A stretch of 10,918 nt of DNA, taken from Acanthaster planci. Its lineage: Eukaryota > Echinodermata > Asteroidea > Valvatida > Acanthasteridae. Both the position numbers and the translations under genes were made by a program. The stretch lies in contig NW_019091667.1 in assembly GCF_001949145.1 (NCBI RefSeq), positions 125,587 through 136,504 on the forward strand, given 5' to 3'. Shown piece by piece: positions 1-8,023 of this stretch (the stretch's first letter is position 1; each line of letters starts with the position of its first letter). The notes under the pieces are model-generated. The model searched no databases and was not told the origin of the DNA. It saw only the letters and a program-made list of their open reading frames with translations.

Positions 1-1744
1 AAGTCTTTTATGTGGGTTAATTAAAAAAACTTTGATGCTTTTGAAACAGACAATATTTATAACTTTCGTGTGACAGTTGTTTTTTACTCACAACTTTGGT
101 GACGCCTTTGGCTTTCTATTAATTTTGATCTTCCGTCCAAATGGAATACATTCCAGGGCGTATACTAACCACTTCAGATATGAGTTGGCCGCCAAATTCA
201 TCTTTCATTTTACCAATGACTTTTTTGTTGTGATCATGAAGCGGATGCTCCGTAGGGTAATTAGATATTCGAATTGATCTTTATTTTGGTGGATAAACTT
301 GTATATGTCATCAGTTTCAACATGTAGCAACAGCGAGTCTCTATCGGTGTACATCAACTTTATTTTGTCTCCAAAATGTCGTTTCATCGTGTTGTAGTAA
401 AAGTCAAACATCAAAAGGTTGGATAAATCTAAAATGCAAACGCAACATATCAAATAGGCTTGTTAAAAAAAGTTTTATCTTTGTACATTTCGACAACTGA
501 TAAATTCCAGTTGGAAAATGGAGTTACTGTTTTATAATTTTGTAGAGAAGCCAGTTGCATAAAACGGTTTGTATCTTCATTTCAAAGCAAATGACCGTCA
601 ATGTGGCTTGTCGTATCTTCCATTGACTTTCCAAAGACCGAATTACTCATCAACTTGAAGAAATCTTTTTCAAAGTTGGATGGTGCCTGTTTGTGCGATT
701 TGGTGTTTGCATCCAAGGTTTTTGCTCAAAAGACAAGACACGATGAACTTGTTTCAATTCAAGTCCCAATTGCAAATAAAGCTGCAAATTGTAATAATAT
801 AATTTATATTTTTGTTTGGGCTGTAACATGGCAACGAGTTTGTTAACCGAAGTGATTTTTTCATCATTTAGATCAATCAATTCTCTTTGACAGTCTGACA
901 TCCATTCGTTAGAAATTCAAATGTTTTCCGGTGCCAGAGGGAAATCGTTGTGTAAATCATGTAGGTGTTCAGGATAATCGAGTGTCACTTCGAACATGTA
1001 ACCAGTCCGAGAATAAGGCAAGAGGTTTAAAATATAGTCGCAAATAAATTTGTCCAAGTTTTCTTCCCATTGAAATTTACGGATGGGTAATGGTTGTGAC
1101 ATGGCCCAACCGTATAGATTGTTTGCATCCAAATAGATGATGTATGTCAACGGGTTGTTTCGATCATAATTGTTAAATATTTGTTATTGGCTTTCGCATA
1201 ACGAAGGGCTCTAATGCTCGAAATACCACAGCTTTTTGTGCATTCAAAGAACAAATCCATGTTGACGTCTGTAATCAATTGAAGTTTGATGGCAGAATGT
1301 TTCAACAACGTGTGCCAAGCGAGGCTAGGTGACGTGTAATAATTGGCAGGATCAAGGCTGTAATTTGTTCTGCATACTTTGCGAAAGTTTTCAAAAACAC
1401 AGGCGAGTAATATTGCATAAGTTTTTACATATAGATCATGAAAATCGCCTTGAGTTTTGCATCCAAATACTTGCCAGATGCTTGCTTAGCTCTTGCATAA
1501 TCTTCTTCAGATATGTGTTCTTGTTTCAACGAACTATAAAATGCATCTCGCGGCGGTAAACCGTTTCAGTTAAACTTTTCAAATGAGTCTATGTATTCAT
1601 ACAGATAAATGCCTTTTTTCAAAAGTAGCTCTGTGTTATTCGGAAAATGCTTTCGTAGTTATTTTAAAGCCTCATGAGGACAAGCTTTCACCAATGCATC
1701 AAGTGAATACCCCAAGAAATTAAACGAATCTAAAATCTTCGATA

Positions 1745-2171
1745 GAGGGATCCCAATACGATAATTTTAGGGTCAATCTGCGCACTTCTGGGTTTGAAAA
1801 CGAGGCTGTATGTGTCAGTTTTAATTCTTAATACGATCAGACGATTGAAAGTAAGGAGTCAAGACACAAAATATATAAAGGTATGTTAAATTTGGACTTT
1901 TAATGCTGCAAATTTTTGTGGAAGAGCCTTTCAGGATGACTTGGCATGTAAAATTAAAAGAAAAAATAACGACAATTTACCGTGAACTAACGTACCTGCG
2001 ATGGTCGTGTATCTTGTGCAGTGGGGGTGGTTTAAACTGAAGTGGCATCACACTTATGAACCGGATACTCCATGTACCGTGTGGACTCTGCGGGTGCTCG
2101 TGAGGAAGTTCAACACAGAGAGCCTCGGTTTCGATGCAGTGTGTGCAGACGGCACTAATGTGAAATCCCTC
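1745..2171. mobile_element. 427-base TA-flanked non-autonomous element with long imperfect terminal inverted repeats
   Basis: The polymerase pseudogene is interrupted here. The left end reads TA-GAGGGATCCC (TA at 1743-1744) and the right end GAAATCCCTC-TA (TA at 2172-2173). Beyond the outer GAGGGAT the arms remain alignable. Left 1780-1815 (TCTGCGCAC ... GAGGCTGTATGTGT) resembles the reverse complement of 2112-2147 (TCTGCACAC ... GAGGCTCTCTGTGT). The arms are therefore about 60-71 bases long, imperfect, and the left is about 10 bases longer. Removing the insert plus one TA brings polymerase family segments on either side together (an EKHILFSVG-type stretch followed by ILDSFNFLGYSLDALVK). No transposase lies inside, so it must have been mobilised in trans. 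The TA duplication suggests a Tc1/mariner-type or similar TA-targeting transposase (inference). The open plus-strand frame at 2001-2261 crosses its right border and is not meaningful. Confidence 0.72.
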
Positions 2172-2816
2172 TATTTGCCTACCGAAAACAAAATGTGTTT
2201 TTCTGAATTTTTAGGAATACAAAATAATTTCTTGTTTGTACTTGCGGATAACCTTGCATAATCAAATGAGCGTCATAGTTTTCTAAATTATGCAAAAAGA
2301 CTGGAATTTCAGTCTTGTACGGCACAATTTTCAATTGTAAGTTGCAGTAATTATGCGTCGCTCCTCTGATATGACAGTGGTCACGAACTTTTCGAAATTT
2401 GTTAATTGGCTTTTTACATGTCATACAACAATATTCGATCCAGCCATTGTCGTTTATCTTTTGAAATTCTATCTTTTCGGTTTTTGTTTTTGGATTTTTT
2501 GAATCATCAGCCAAATAGGTTTCTTGCAAATCCAACATGTATCGCATGAGTCATGTTGTTTGTGTAATTCAGAATTCCATTGAGGTATTTTTGGTTTGGC
2601 AAACTCTTTGTTGATCTTTTGTTTGTCTGGCATTAGAGAATTCATAAACGAAATAGCGGCATATTGCCGTCGATATGTTTTACGTTTGATGCAAACTCTG
2701 TCGCATCGAATCATAAAATAAGAATTGCCAGATGCCTTGTGATGTTGCACTTTAATTGTATTCCCTTCTTGCAGTGGCAGAGGCTCTAAAATCGACGTAT
2801 ATGACAAATGGTGCAA
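2172..2816 (-). other. Exonuclease and HNH-like Cys/His region of the polymerase pseudogene
   Basis: This part of the polymerase pseudogene lies amino-terminal to the palm. Near 2780 the Exo I motif (family pattern aromatic-x-Asp-Phe-Glu) is broken. The VIYVDF part reads in one frame and the following ILEPLPLQEG part in another, and the Glu codon expected between them is absent. Two CxxC pairs follow (CWICKKP, then CMTCKKP), then VRDHCHIRG and HNYCN. The family has this HCH...HNxCN cluster, which resembles the recombination-endonuclease VII / HNH fold; here the HCH-to-HN spacing looks a few residues short. IPVFLHNLENYDAHLIM, read near 2260-2320, is the Exo II-type motif and is well preserved. 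A frame change near 2530 separates the two CxxC pairs. Confidence 0.78.
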
Positions 2817-2990
2817 GTTGCTTATTTTTGTAATCTTTCAATCGAAATTTTAATATGTTTTCACCTTCTTCAGGTAATACAACTTTAGTAACAGGAGCGT
2901 CTAATCCTTGGCAATCTTCGTGGTGTTTGGCTAACTTTTCAGCAGATCTGAAATGTGATTTGCATCGATTACATGGACATATTTATGACC
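2816..2990 (-). other. Frameshifted C2HC-type finger of the polymerase pseudogene
   Basis: After the HYCWIKN segment the minus-strand frame shifts. The new frame reads a CNRCKSHFRSAEKL stretch followed by HHEDC, a Cys-x2-Cys...His...Cys finger. The same finger precedes the exonuclease domain in related polymerases (family knowledge). The frame continues through VTKVVLPEEGENILKF up to the Exo I region. The finger residues are intact, but they are out of frame with the amino-terminal part, so the break is recent or small. Confidence 0.6.
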
Positions 2991-3626
2991 GTTGTGATTT
3001 TTGATGACATTCAAAAGAAGTCTTGTCTTATTTTTAATCCAACAGTAATGCTCCGTATGACCATTGGCAAATAGTAATAGATCAATGTGTCTATCATTTG
3101 AAATGTTTCTAGAATGGTACAAAATAGGAAATGATCCATTCTTTTGGTCGTAACCCTACAAATTAATCGACAAGTTGTTCTGTGCTTCGATTTTTGGAAT
3201 TTGCGACTTTGGTGTAGGAAAGTCTATGCCAGCGAAATTTAACTCATCAGGATTATACGTTGAGTTTCCGTCTTTTTGAATTTTGTAATTTGGATTTCTT
3301 TCGATTTTTCGTTTGACTTTGTCAGTATAAAGTCCCAAACCCCCACATATTGCCCAACGTATGCATTCGCAATCGTAGTTTTGCATGTTTATGACCACTT
3401 TCTTATTTTCAATGTATTCAGGCAAATTAATGTATGAACCACCTAATGGATCATATCGCGACACGTTAATGTAAAATTTCGTTGAGTATCCCACTGTGGA
3501 TAAATTGATGTATTCCATCTAAAAGTCATTCCTTTTGTTCTTCCAACGTATATTTTACTTGTTGTTTGATAGACACTTGCTGTAACAAGGTCTTGTTGTT
3601 CCGGTCATTCCTTTTTACCGCAACTC

Positions 3627-3662
3627 ACCTGGCTGCCAGGTTTATAATTCTAGACGCCTAGA
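3627..3662. repeat. Two adjacent short palindromes at the composition break
   Basis: ACCTGGC-T-GCCAGGT (3627-3641) is a perfect 7-base inverted repeat around one base. It is followed at 3649-3662 by TCTAG-ACGC-CTAGA. They lie where AT-rich polymerase sequence gives way to GC-richer sequence. This could be near the downstream end of piggyBac-like element 1, but no TTAA marks it. Confidence 0.45.
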
Positions 3663-4033
3663 TTGGCCACCAGGCCTATCTGCCAAGTTTGCTGGGTCAC
3701 ACATTGCACACAGCCTGGTTCTGTGTAATCATGAACCCTGCTGGGGTATTTGGATCCCGTTCAACAAAATACCAAGTACCCAGCACTTGTCTTGCCCACG
3801 CGACAACACCAACTACCCAAGGACGCTTGGCCACAGCGGAGAGTGCAGTGCCCGCGAAGTTACACGGTCTGTGCTTGCTTTTAGTAGGCACCGTGGCTCG
3901 TGTGCCCGCTTCCCAGTAGTCCATGCATGCCCAGCATCAATGCCCAGCCCCAACTCGAACATTGAGTGCACTTCACAAGTTTTTATTTCAGCTAATACCC
4001 AGTGAAGATTTCCCGTAAAATTCCCCTAATGTT

Positions 4034-4039
4034 TTTATT
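4034..4039 (-). promoter_or_regulatory. Candidate polyadenylation signal for transposase pseudogene 1
   Basis: AATAAA on the minus strand lies about 65 bases beyond the TGA stop at 4104-4106 of the transposase frame. A second copy lies about 50 bases further on, at 3984-3989. Position and sequence fit a former polyadenylation signal, but the hexamer is common in AT-rich DNA. Confidence 0.3.
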
Positions 4040-4103
4040 TTGCGCAAAGTTTGCTCATAATTTTCTTGCACATTTCTAAGTTGTTTTTTTTTGCAAGTTC
4101 TAT

Positions 4104-5135
4104 TCAAATCCCATTTCCGTATGAAATGATATAATTGTCTTCAGTGTCCACATCCTTCATCCCCTCGTTGTAGTCGAGTACACACTTGGGTTTCTCCAAA
4201 GCAATGCCATCACTGTTGCGCTTGCCAGTGTTGGCCATCTCGGCTGTGTGCATCGTGGACAGCATACAGACATCTTTTTTGTCTCACCAGACCAAGGCAA
4301 GCAAGCCTTTGTCGAGAAGCAATGAACAACATCCCCTCTCTCAAGTTTCAATGAGCACAAGTCCTTGGGCATGTCTTGACGATTGATTCTCACCGTCCCG
4401 ACAACGTTGGTCTTCTGATCATGTAGTTTCAGGTACAGTTCTGGGCTGCTGAACCAGTTGTCCATGAAAATGGTGTACCCTTTGCCAAGAAGATCGGCAT
4501 TCAAGACAAATACAATTTTCGTACTTGACAGTCCAGCAGTCTGGTCTTGACCGGTGTAAATCTTGAAGTTCCAGGTGTATCCAGCGGCAACACTCGTACT
4601 CTGGCAGACTCGATACACCTTGATGCCAAACCTTGCACGCTTCTTGGGGTTGTACTGCTTGAACTTCAGTCTTCCTTTGAATTTCCAAAGGGACTCGTCG
4701 GTAGTAATCTTGCTATACAGAATGTAGACTGACTTGAACTTCTCAGTCAGTTCGTCTATCACTGGGGGGAGCTTGTAGAGTTGATCAGTCGCACCTGCAC
4801 GGCTGTTATCGACGAAATGCAGATAGGCCAGCAAGTCCATAAATCTGTCACGGGGCATGGTATCAGGAAAAAACGGAGTCTGAAGTATTGAGTCTCTCGT
4901 CCAGTAGGACTACAAGTCGGGTTTTGGAATCAGTCCCATGACTATCATCATGGACAGGAACACTGACATCTCGTCTGGTGTTGTGTCGAACCAGCTTTGC
5001 ATGTGACTTGGACTTGCGTCTGGTTGACTTTTCTGGTGTTCAGTGGCATAGTGGTTGGTCTCGTTGGCAATGTGCAATTATGTAAATATTTTGTTGTATT
5101 GCCCAAATATTTTATCATTTTTATCGGCATCTTTC
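4104..5135 (-). pseudogene. piggyBac-like transposase pseudogene 1 (DDE_Tnp_1_7 class)
   Basis: piggyBac transposases cut and paste DNA at TTAA sites using an Asp triad. In the minus frame the copy shows the family signatures in order: ANETNHYA (near 5060), MSVFLSMMIVMGLIPKP, SYWTRDS, MPRDRFMDLLAYLHFVDN, then TTDESL with the first Asp (4697-4699) and FMDNWFSSPEL with the second (4463-4465). A shifted frame carries LDYNEGMKDVDTED with the third (4146-4148). The first two are 78 residues apart, the same spacing as D268 and D346 in the Trichoplusia ni enzyme (established). All three Asp survive. Lesions are a TAA at 5078-5080, TAG at 4910-4912, a frameshift near 4310 and TGA at 4284-4286. The frame ends at 4104-4106 soon after the third Asp, so the usual Cys-rich carboxyl finger is missing. 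The conserved amino end is also not found. The family call is secure. Confidence 0.92.
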
Positions 5136-5156
5136 CTCTTTGAGGAGAGATGCCGA
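5124..5156. repeat. Long-stem hairpin, 15-bp stem and 3-base loop
   Basis: TCGGCATCTTTCCTC, loop TTT, then GAGGAGAGATGCCGA. All 15 stem positions pair, with a single G-T wobble. It sits just upstream of the recognisable transposase 1 frame, between coding-like sequence and AT-rich flank. In an animal genome this is not a bacterial terminator. It could be the residue of a small inverted-repeat element or a transposase-binding palindrome; the function is unknown. Confidence 0.6.
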
Positions 5157-5325
5157 ATTTTATTTTAGAACCGTCTTTTGTTTCCGTCACAAGCCCCGAA
5201 TAATTTTGCGATGGCTTATGTTATTTAAACTTTGTTATGCAAGTCACATTGCGTACATACGAGCCAAGTTGTCATACCCTCGTCACCCTTGTACGTTTGT
5301 AATTGTTGATAATGAAGCATATTTT

Positions 5326-5526
5326 TTACAGACTTTGCATTTCTCTTACAGCGTTGTTGAAGAATGATAAATTAAGGGGAGGACATAGAGCCAACCCTGA
5401 TTTTTCATACGCTTTGTGCAAACTATCGTTCATGTCATGAGTATAGTCTACGTTAAACTGGCGAGCAAGCTGTTGAAATTTTAAAGATACATGTGAGCCT
5501 GAATCAATATTTTTTAATATTTCAAA
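5326..5526 (-). pseudogene. Unassigned 66-codon open stretch, possible gene fragment
   Basis: The minus strand is open from just after a TAG (5527-5529) to a TAA (5326-5328). It has no Met near its amino end; the first lies about halfway along. The inferred product begins FEILKNIDSGSHVSLKF and includes DYTHDMNDSLHKAYEKSG. It has ordinary amino-acid variety, unlike the low-complexity frames nearby. I recognise no family. If piggyBac-like element 1 landed inside the polymerase-bearing element, this could be a neighbouring gene of that element on its other side, which is inference only. Chance is the main alternative. Confidence 0.25.
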
Positions 5527-5639
5527 CTAAATAATCGGGAAAAATATCTGTTGCAGTCAGTAAGTTTCAGGATGGTGTTTTGTTTTTACGCTTGGGCTAT
5601 GAGGTCATATTTCACCGTCCTGGAATGAATGGATAACCA

Positions 5640-5910
5640 GGGTGGCGAAGGTTAGGGGCATGTTGGGGTTTGGTGGAGTTTGGGGAATTGAGGAATTTTT
5701 GGGATATTTGAAGAAGCGGGATATTTGAAGAAGCACGATTTTTGTGGATTTTTCAAGTTTTGGCAGGTTTGGGGAATTTCAAATTTTTTTTTAGATTTTT
5801 GGGAATTTTGAAATTTTTTGGATTTTGGGGGATTTCAAATTTTTTTGCATTTTGGGGGATTTTTGAGTAAAGTAAAATTTGGCAGATTTTTGAGGTTTGG
5901 GACAGAACTC
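5640..5910. repeat. G/T-rich low-complexity tract with an exact 17-base tandem duplication
   Basis: One strand is strongly G/T biased, with degenerate units of the form GGGGAATTTCAAATTTTTTT and GGGGGATTTTTG. GGGATATTTGAAGAAGC occurs twice back to back at 5701-5717 and 5718-5734. The right part, from about 5845, overlaps the start of a dispersed repeat copy. Open frames here, such as the Lys/Pro-rich minus frame at 5791-5973, are composition artefacts. Confidence 0.65.
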
Positions 5911-6335
5911 TCCATTCCTTACTACTGCTCGAGCAACTCTTGGTTTCCTATGGCTTTTTTGGCTTTTTGTCATTTTGCGAAAAAGGCATTGTTTTTGTCA
6001 AATTTTTTTTTGTTCATTCTTGTCAGTCTTCCCAGAAAATCTTCTTTCTTTTATACAATACACAGTTTTTCTGCGCATTGCTTTAGTCTCTTTGCAATTT
6101 TGAATCTTCATCAAAGTTGCCTCAAACAAAAACCCTATAGCAAAGATGTGCCTCGAATCATGACATCATGATATCATGACGATGTCATCAGCTGATTTTA
6201 TAGAATTTTGAATATTTAATTTTTCCCCATACATGTAGGTTTGAAAATGTTTTTGAACAGCCAGACGTCAATCTGACGGACTTTATATAAGGTGCACACT
6301 CTTAGTCCAACTAGAAAGGTCTTCAGTTTATAAAA
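5845..6335 (+). repeat. Dispersed repeat family, copy 1
   Basis: This stretch is alignable by eye with 10337-10897 in the same orientation. Shared landmarks in order are: TTGCATTTT-GGGGGA; TTGGCTTTTT...GAAAAA...TGTTTTTGT; a T-rich run; ATCTTCATCAAA-TTG; GACATCATGAT...GTCATCA; GAATATTTAATTTTTCCCC; ATGTTTTT-AACAGCCAGAC; and TGCACACTC near the right end. The copy has a 14-base palindrome, TCATGATATCATGA, at 6166-6179. Copies are diverged and carry indels, so the family is old. No coding capacity is seen. The family is not identified. Confidence 0.7.
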
Positions 6336-7680
6336 TTGCTGTGCTTGTAGACATCAATGAATAATAAATACTTGCCAATTTTTAGCGGAATGCGCCCTTC
6401 CATGTGGTCAGGGCAGAGATCAACGAAAAAGGACAGTTTTCACTGAAAAATCCAGCCTTTTGGTAAAACTAATACATAACCGTCTCACTTTTTATTGAAT
6501 TTATGCAAATGTGGCATCAAAATAATGAGAAAAACATGCTTTTTTCACTGATGTTGTGGAAATTAAGCTTTTTGAATCAAGAGTTAAGATGACCCTTGAC
6601 ATGGATCAGTGACCTTTGACCCCATTTTAATAATAAAATATCTTTCGACACTTTTTTAAACCAAGTGTTTTTGAAAGTGAGGTTCCTGCTCTAGAAGAAT
6701 TGGCTTAAATCTTTCTGGGATGTTTAAAATAAAAAGTGTTGTGACAATTTTTCTAAAGTTGGTCAGCTTAGAATGACAATTTTGTGTGTAATTGTAACCG
6801 TTATATGCGCTGCTGGGCTGTTTTTTCATATTTTCGTTTTTCAAAAATCTTCAAAAACTCCTATCTTTTTTTCTGATCGCTTAAACCCCATAAAATGAGT
6901 GTCGTGTGGCGAGTCTAGCCCTCACAAGCAACTTCCATTGACCCTTCGGTTTTGCAGCCACGCCGCCCGCTCTGTATAGACCCCCCATTGTGTAGTGTTA
7001 CATAAGGGCTTGTTTGTTCAGGGCCTTGGCCCAGCGCATTGCTATACTGCCGTGTTGCTATGCAGAGAGATTGACGGTCAAGACCTCAACGTGTAATATG
7101 CAGTGAGTGAATGGGAAGCTGTGACCACGTGCACTAGGCTTTGTCAACTGTTCAATGAGTGCGGGCAATGACGGACAAATGAATCATGCTGTAAAAAATG
7201 GGGTCTAAATGTGTGGGTTTTTTGCGGCACTGCTGCATATAACTTCTGCTATTTTTTGAAGCTTTTGGGTTTTTTTTCTGTTATATGTTTTCCCATCTAC
7301 CAAACTTATATCTCCCCCAAACCACTCTCATATTTTATCTCCAAACTTGTTCATTTTCCCTTCCACAGTGTAAGTTTTCGTTCAAAATGGATGTTTCCCT
7401 TCCCAAACTTTATTTCCCCAACAATTTCAAGTAAAATCTTAGAAACCAATAAAATCAAGTACATATAGAAATACACACAGACAAATATTTGGAGAGAACT
7501 TCTTTTTCTCTTTTTTTCTTCTTGTCATTTCTCTTGTGTTTTCTTTTCATTTCTCATTGAAATAGTTGAAGTCATAAAAGTAGTAAAATGAATTTCCACT
7601 CTTTCTAATAAAATAAAAAGCAAAACTCATAAAAAAAGCAAGAATGAACAAACTACCACTACCGGTGCAAGGAGTGAAAA
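6336..7680. other. Gene-free AT-rich stretch
   Basis: No coding region, RNA gene or complete mobile element was recognised on either strand. Positions 6340-6890 are AT-rich unique-looking sequence and include TGACCTTTGACCCC near 6610, a direct repeat of two nuclear-receptor-type half sites spaced by one base, probably fortuitous. Positions 6895-7200 are moderately GC-richer, without a usable frame or tRNA-type boxes. Positions 7200-7560 are pyrimidine-rich (Cs and Ts), which creates a spurious hydrophobic open frame at 7211-7468. Positions 7560-7680 are A-rich. Confidence 0.5.
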
Positions 7681-7681
7681 G

Positions 7682-7936
7682 GATGAAAAACAACATCCTC
7701 AAAGCAGTACTTTCCAGAAACTTTGTCTATTTTGTTGTTTTTTTCAAAGGTTGAAAACATGACCAATTAGTAAAACCATTACAAGGAAATGTGCTACTTT
7801 TTCAAGAGATGAAAATACAACATCCTCAAAGCAGAACTTTCCAGAAACTTTGTCTTTTTCGTCATTTTTTTCAAAGGTTGAAACTATGACAACTCCTAAA
7901 ACCACTAGTAAATGACATATTGTTTTACATCAGATA
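7682..7936. repeat. 126-base imperfect tandem duplication
   Basis: The unit at 7682-7807 is repeated at 7808-7936. The first half is nearly identical: GATGAAAA, ACAACATCCTCAAAGCAG, ACTTTCCAGAAACTTTGTCT and TTTTTTTCAAAGGTTGAAA occur in both copies in register. The second half is more diverged. No coding frame spans the units. It lies between the AT-rich stretch and the 3' side of transposase 2. Confidence 0.85.
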
Positions 7937-8023
7937 AGTGGGGCATCAAGTCACAACCAAAAAAAAAAAACAAAAAATAATGTCCATGAAAATGTCCATG
8001 AAAATAAATGTTCAAAGTGTGAA
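7937..8023. other. 3' flank of transposase pseudogene 2: poly(A) run and 12-base tandem repeat
   Basis: A run of 12 A (7959-7970) is followed by AATGTCCATGAA repeated twice exactly at 7979-7990 and 7991-8002. No TTAA-linked terminal inverted repeat is visible here, so the left end of the element could not be placed. Confidence 0.5.

Larger units (their letters stand above)
1..3518 (-). pseudogene. Decayed type B DNA polymerase (DNA_pol_B_2 class) of a Polinton/Maverick-like or related viral element; runs off left edge
   Basis: Reading leftward on the minus strand, fragments in all three frames follow the order of the protein-primed family B polymerases carried by Polintons and related endogenous viral elements. 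The order is: an amino domain with GSYINLPEYIENKKVVINMQ (3156-3518), a HIDLLLFANG segment, a Cys/His finger, exonuclease remnants, palm motif A (DANNLYGWAM, near 1108-1129), motif B (FFKLMSNSVFGK, near 630-670), motif C (YTDRDS, 334-351) and a KVIGKMKDE tail that leaves the window. Lesions seen directly include in-frame stops at 3156-3158, 1659-1661, 1565-1567 and 917-919. Frame changes lie near 2950, 2780, 2530, 1735, 1445, 1170, 700, 460 and 240, and a 427-base insertion sits at 1745-2171. The gene cannot make a polymerase. The family call is strong because many motifs occur in the right order. Polinton versus adintovirus-like or another relative cannot be settled, because no capsid, integrase or packaging ATPase gene is visible. 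Confidence 0.88.
3519..4103. other. Junction and GC-richer stretch between polymerase and piggyBac-like pseudogenes; no gene recognised
   Basis: Positions 3519-3600 may hold a few more codons of the polymerase gene in a shifted frame, but I cannot prove it. Near 3620 the composition changes from AT-rich to about half GC and stays so to about 3960. It then becomes AT-rich again before the first transposase. The GC-richer part has open frames on both strands (about 75 codons, 3689-3924). The minus one starts MDYWEAGTRATVP and matches no family I know. Few stops are expected in such composition, so I do not call a gene. The stretch is probably the downstream flank of piggyBac-like element 1. Confidence 0.4.

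Noticed and set aside
160-185. AACCACTTC resembling a piggyBac terminus
   Set aside because: It lies in the conserved carboxyl-terminal coding part of the polymerase pseudogene and has no TTAA; a chance match.
2001-2261. Plus-strand open frame of 86 codons
   Set aside because: It runs from inside the TA-flanked insert across its right border into antisense of the polymerase gene, so it cannot be a single original gene.
4281-4290. GGTGAG at the shared TGA read as a 5' splice site
   Set aside because: Homologous coding sequence resumes immediately after the TGA in both copies, leaving no room for an intron.
5124-5156. Hairpin as a bacterial-type transcription terminator
   Set aside because: The genomic context is animal transposon DNA, and no T run follows the stem as an intrinsic terminator would require.
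5636-5660. GGCGAAGGTTAGG as the right end of piggyBac-like element 1
   Set aside because: Only partly similar to the terminus at 10311-10333, lacks TTAA, and has no partner on the left. Too weak to annotate.
5818-6171. 117-codon plus-strand frame
   Set aside because: It lies across low-complexity and dispersed-repeat DNA and is not preserved in the other repeat copy.
6604-6620. TGACCTTTGACC as a functional nuclear-receptor element
   Set aside because: A single short match in repeat-like DNA with no gene nearby; no evidence of function.
6880-6905. TTAAACCCC as the left end of piggyBac-like element 2
   Set aside because: Apart from TTAA, the following bases do not match CCACTTC-type termini, and it is more than 1 kb from the transposase stop.
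6895-7200. tRNA-derived SINE or small RNA gene
   Set aside because: No A-box and B-box pair at suitable spacing and no cloverleaf could be found on either strand.
7211-7468. Hydrophobic 85-codon plus-strand frame resembling a membrane protein
   Set aside because: The hydrophobicity comes from pyrimidine-rich DNA encoding Phe, Leu, Ser and Pro; no family motif or supporting context.
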